A stretch of DNA of 64,000 nt from Sodiomyces alkalinus F11 (Eukaryota; Ascomycota; Sordariomycetes; Glomerellales; Plectosphaerellaceae), in NCBI RefSeq assembly GCF_003711515.1, contig NW_021167080.1, forward strand, positions 2,708,252 through 2,772,251. The letters run 5' to 3'. The notes below the pieces were generated by a model. That model had not been told where the DNA came from and ran no database searches. It worked only from the letters and a program-made list of their open reading frames with translations. Made by a program: the position numbers and the translations under genes. How positions within the stretch are numbered: the first letter of the stretch is position 1; each line of letters starts with the position of its first letter. Shown here piece by piece: positions 59,976 through 64,000 of this stretch.

Positions 59976-62461
59976 TGAGAAGTAGTCGGATCCCGGGTGG
60001 AGCCTGGCAGGACACGGGCAATCAGGAGAACTTCCCAGCAGAGGCCAATGAAATAAAGGTAGTCCTAGGCGGGCAATTTCGACTTGACGAAAGAATGACA
60101 AGTACGAATTACCGCAAAGGCAGGCATGAGATTCGGAGTTGGGAGGAAATGGGGTTCTATCCTTTCAAGGTGCAGCACGCAATGTCCCTTTACACGCAAT
60201 ATACGGATAGGCGGAAGCTGTGAACTGTGTTTGTGGACTTTTGTTGATGGCTGCTGGGCTGGTGGCCGCCAGTGGTGATGGAAACGGGAACGGGACTCGG
60301 TCACTTTAATTGCTCCGAATACTGGCTGAGGAAGTCTACAGTCTGGCAAAGCTCAAATTTTCGAAAAGCTCCTGATGCCCATTCCGTTTCCCGGGGCAGA
60401 TTTCTGGATGACACGGGCATGCCAGGTGCCGGTTTTGGTTCAGAGGCTGAATTCCTTTTTCGTGCGTGTCCTTCGAGTCTTCGAGTCCCCTAGTCGCCGG
60501 ATCTTGAAGAGGTGTGGGGAACCGGCGAGATTTTTGGGATATGAGATTCGTTGTTACGAAGTACCTGTAGATTCGAGACTGGACGAATCGAATAACACAT
60601 TCGGCCCTGATAAAGGGGACGTGAGTACCTGAGGTATCTACCTTATTAATTAAGGTAGGAGTCAGCCCCATTAATTACGGATACTGCGGAGTGCGCACGA
60701 CTCGCTCTCTTAGTCCCTTCGGACGAAGTACTTCGTACAAACCCAAAAAGTTCTAAGGTACCTTACTTATGGCCGTGGACCTATGAAAGTTGGTTCCTGA
60801 GTGTACCTGCGTCAACGTAACACGTGCGTGGAATAAGGGAACTTTGTTGACCTGGCCGAGTGAGGCGTTAAAACCCTTTGTGTTCCACGTCTGGAATCAC
60901 AGGAAATGGTAGACACCGAGACGGCAGTGAGAAATGCTGAGAGGGTAATAAGTCAACGTACATAGGTTTGAATCACCTGGAAGTTGGAAGGAGGCAAGCA
61001 GTTTTGTCGTTTCTAATTAACACGTCGTAGCTACCACACCAAGCACATATTATGGATGCCTCCATGACGTTGCCAAGTTCGTATTGCAGTAAGTATGCGT
61101 TGTGGTGTGGGTAGCATCTTCGTACCGGGGAAGCAGGGGTATGGGAATCGGGGGCCGAGCTGCTTTCCCCGTCTCCAGTAGACACGCAACATGCGGAAAG
61201 AAGTCTGGCTGGAGAAGCAAGGCTACTTTTACTATTCGTACTTCATACCTTGGTACGGGGTACACCATCGTCATTCCTTCGTACTTCATACAGTAAGACT
61301 TGGGCGGACTGTCGTAGTGGGCTGTCTGCATCCTTGCCGATTACTTTGTTCGGTCCAGACCGTTGAACTGGACCGAGAGAAGTGGATCAGTCGACAAGCC
61401 TGACATGTGCCTGACGCGTCCAGGGCAACGATCCTAAATATTGGGGAGAAAGGTAATAATCAGGTGACAGCAAGATCGAAACCAACATTATGAGCCTTGA
61501 AGAAAGCTGAATTATAATGGATGAAGAGACTACTCCGGGGACTTAAAGGTGATGTGATGCGATGGAAGAAACCAAAGGGTGCTGGGGACGGGGAAACGTC
61601 CGATCTAGAGCTAACCTGGCTGGGTAAGTGGGAGACACATCCCTTGCCCGTTTCGCTCTTGTTGGCTTAGGTAAGGCGGTTAAGGTATGTACGAGCCAGG
61701 ATCGGAGGACAGAGTAATACTTGGTACCTTGACTTCGTATATTCTTTCACCCCTCCCCCCCACTTCAACGGCCCACCGACTTCAAGTCCGCCACCAAAAA
61801 CGCATCAGCTGAAAACCCCGACTTCCGTTGGACCACTGCTAGACCACCACATCCCACACCTCCACGACTAAGGTACCGATCAAAAACAGAAGAGGAAAAA
61901 AAGCCTGCAGCTCGGGAGTGGAGGCGTGTACACAAACAGGATGAACGGGGCGAAAACAAAGCGGAGCTTTCGTTTCCTGCACTCGGGTTCAATGGCGTCC
62001 CAACCGAAAAACACCAGCGGCTGCAAACGGGGACGACGTCAGTCCAAGACCGAACTGACCTGACTTGACCTGGACCTGACATAAACAGAGAGCCTGGTCG
62101 ATTCTTTTTACTCCGCCGGTCCCTCGCCCGCCGGATTGTAATTTCTTNNNNNNNNNNNNNNNNNNNNNNNNNNNNNNNNNNNNNNNNNNNNNCCCCCCCC
62201 CTCTTCCCTCTCCCGATATTTTGTCTCAAGTCGCTTTACCTTATAGACTCGATCTCAAAGGTGCAAGCAACGGCATACCTTCGTTTTTAGCGTATACCTG
62301 TCGCACTCATCGTCAGGCATATCACCGACTCTCGCTCGTGCCTCAACTACACGTACGGTTACTCCGGGATATTATCCCTTTGTTAGAAGCGGGCACCCTG
62401 CTCGTCTGAAGGTCGACTACCGAGGATCCTCAGCCCTCCGTTCCTACTAATTACGAACACC
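59976..62461. other. Intergenic region with assembly gap
   Basis: About 2.5 kb without a supported gene. It contains several GAAGTACTTCGTAC and CCTTAATTAAGG-like palindromes (60637-60660, 60722-60740, 60752-60770) and repeated TTCGTACTTCATAC (61226 and 61277). GGTACC copies follow (61722 and 61871), then the N gap (62148-62192). The right end is the presumed promoter of the GH17 gene. Confidence 0.5.
62148..62192. other. Assembly gap (45 N)
   Basis: Undetermined bases flanked on the right by a run of C (62193-62201), consistent with a homopolymer-induced break in assembly. True length unknown. Confidence 0.99.
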
Positions 62462-64000
62462 ATGCATACACTCTCCACATTGGCGGCCCTTGCGGCTGCC
62501 ATCTCAACTGCCAGGGCCGCCTTCCAAGGGTTCAACTATGGCAACGTTTTTACCGACGGAAGTCCCAAGACTCAGGCGGATTTCGAGGCTCTCTTCGGAG
62601 CTGCCGCCAACCTCGACGGCACCGATGGCGGGTTCACCAGCGCCCGACTGTACACCATGGTTGTAAGTTGGGACTACAGACCGACAGACTAGCGCACCAG
62701 ACCATCGGCACGTTATTTTGCAGTATGGCCTGAACTCTCACTGACAAGTTGATGTAGCAAGCTGGCACCGCCAACGACCCCATCTCGGCCATCCCTGCCG
62801 CCATTAACACCGGCACTTCCCTGCTCCTCGGCATCTGGGCCTCCGCTGGCGCCGACGTGTTCGCCAACGAGCTCGAGGCTCTGCGCAGGACCATTGCGCA
62901 GTACGGCGATCAACTGGACGGCCTGATTGCCGGCATCTCCGTAGGCAGCGAGGACCTGTACCGCAACTCGCCCACTGGTATCGAAGCCGGCGAGAACCCC
63001 GGCGCCAACCCGGACACCCTCGTTGGCTACTTCGAGCGAGTCCGCGACGCCATCCAGGGGACCCCCTTCGCCAATTACCCCATCGGCCACGTCGACACGT
63101 GGACGGCCTGGGACAACAGCAGCAACCAGGCGGTGATCGACGCCTCCGACTTCATCGGCTTCAACGGCTTCGCCTACTGGGAGGCGAACCAGGACAACGA
63201 CGTCTCCAACGGCAAGAGCCTCTTCGACCGTGCTTTGGGCCGCGCCCGCAACGCCGTTGGGAACAAGCCCATCTGGATCACGGAGGTGGGCTGGCCCGTG
63301 AGCGGCGCCACCGTCGGCCAGGCCGTTCCCTCGGCCGAGAACGCCGAGATCTTCTGGAAGGACGTCGGCTGCCCGCTGTTCGGCGAGACCAATATTTGGT
63401 GGTACACCCTGCAGGACAGCGCGCCTTTTGCGTCCAGTCCCAGCTTCGGCATCATCGGCTCGGATGTGACTACCCAGCCCCTGTTCGACCTCACCTGCGA
63501 TGCTCCCGCGCCTCCCCCTTCGTCTGCTGCCCCGACCACCGGCACTCAGGCTCCCACCGAGACCGATGGCGGTGCCGTGCCGGGTCCCACGAGCCCCGAA
63601 GACGATAACGGCGATGACGGTCACGATGGTGGTGATGATGATGATGATGATGATGAACCAGCGCCCACCGTCACCGAGTCTCCCCACGTCCCTGAGCCCA
63701 CCGGTGACGGGGACCACGGCGACGATGGCCACGGTGATGACGAGGGTCACGATGACGATGGCCACGGTGATGGCGAGGGTCACGATGACGACGAGGGTCA
63801 CGATGACGACGAGGGTCACGATGACGACGAGGGTCACGATGACGACGAGGGTCACGATGACGACGAGGGTCACGATGACGACGCCACCCCCACAGATGAC
63901 GGTGGTGTTATGCCTCCCCCATCTGTGCCAACTGATTCCCCCGCACCACCAGAGGAGCCGGTGCCTACTCAGCCCGGTGAGGGAGGCAACGCCACCACCA
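62462..64000 (+). CDS. GH17 glucan endo-1,3-beta-glucosidase, partial at the window edge
   Basis: Secreted cell-wall beta-1,3-glucanase. Exons 62462-62662 and 62758 to the window end; intron GTAAGT...TAG (95 bases, phase 0) joining ARLYTMV to QAGTANDP. A signal peptide ([19 protein letters not shown], cleavage predicted after residue 19) precedes the GH17 barrel (about 20-300). [11 protein letters not shown] carries the acid/base Glu132 and [12 protein letters not shown] carries the nucleophile Glu243; both are present. [12 protein letters not shown] and NIWWYTLQD are further family blocks. After about residue 315 comes a Pro/Ser/Thr-rich linker, poly-Asp (about 358-366) and a GHDDDE repeat, then more Pro/Ser/Gly-rich sequence. 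In fungi this layout usually ends in a GPI-anchor signal, which would lie beyond the window. No frameshift is seen in the visible part. Confidence 0.93.
63775..63882 (+). repeat. Coding 18-nt tandem repeat (EGHDDD x6)
   Basis: Six essentially identical GAGGGTCACGATGACGAC units in frame in the GH17 linker, preceded by two degenerate units from about 63700. They encode an acidic, His-containing tract. Confidence 0.93.

Noticed and set aside
60890..60985. Possible tRNA (GTTTGAATCAC resembling a B-box)
   Set aside because: No matching acceptor stem, A-box or cloverleaf can be drawn around it.
62713..63873. 386-codon minus-strand frame with LVVIVT repeats
   Set aside because: It is the antisense shadow of the GH17 coding repeat; the repetitive hydrophobic peptide mirrors the GAC/GAT/GGT codons of the real gene.

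Overview
This window is a stretch of draft nuclear genome from a filamentous ascomycete (Pezizomycotina, most likely a sordariomycete). The basis is the intron style (about 55-150 bases, GTRNGT donors, GCTAAC/GCTGAC branch sites shortly before the acceptor) and the gene content: a full-length cytoplasmic dynein heavy chain, a Clr5-domain protein, a DUF1774-type membrane protein, a GH17 wall glucanase and a fungal-type APH-like kinase. It is neither bacterial nor viral. A run of 45 Ns (62148-62192) marks a scaffold gap, and the last gene runs off the right edge. Species-level assignment is not possible from the sequence alone.

Layout from left to right: small coiled-coil protein (447-782, +); APH-like kinase (816-2421, -, 2 exons); zinc-finger protein (3346-6308, +, 3 exons); FAR1-domain protein with a Gln/Gly repeat tract (7527-9601, +, 2 exons); cytoplasmic dynein heavy chain (11019-24216, +, 3 exons, 13 kb); Clr5-domain protein (26121-28390, +, 2 exons); DUF1774-like membrane protein (30587-31735, +, 4 exons); mitochondrial holo-ACP synthase (32407-33119, +, 2 exons); ABCC-type ABC transporter (34151-39124, +, 5 exons); ZIP metal transporter (39655-41294, +, 4 exons); a 4.5 kb gene-free stretch; arrestin-like protein (45809-47323, +); LEU5-type mitochondrial CoA carrier (48592-49863, -, 2 exons); MT-A70/METTL4-type methyltransferase (50701-51828, +); mitochondrial ribosomal protein uL23m (52061-52759, -, 2 exons); DJ-1/PfpI-family protein (53318-54403, -, 3 exons); hamartin/TSC1 (56664-59975, +, 4 exons); GH17 glucanase (62462 to edge, +).

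The genes are mostly monocistronic housekeeping and regulatory genes and do not form an obvious cluster. Loose themes are mitochondrial function (holo-ACP synthase, CoA carrier, uL23m), nutrient and stress signalling (TSC1, arrestin, ZIP and ABCC transporters), and DNA- or nucleic-acid-acting proteins (FAR1, Clr5, zinc-finger, MT-A70). I saw no secondary-metabolite cluster, intact transposon, CRISPR array, rRNA or convincing tRNA.

The intergenic DNA is where the unexplained structure lies. A family of short palindromic motifs built from ACCTTAGGT, TACCTAGGTA, TACGGAGTA and GAAGTACTTC recurs across the window outside genes. There are also long homopyrimidine tracts, a C25 run, and several microsatellites placed inside introns and coding sequence. 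No clearly new multi-gene system was found. The best leads are the FAR1 protein (apparently a MULE-derived DNA-binding module without its transposase domain), the dispersed palindromes, the METTL4-type gene, and an awkward splice junction in the ABC transporter.
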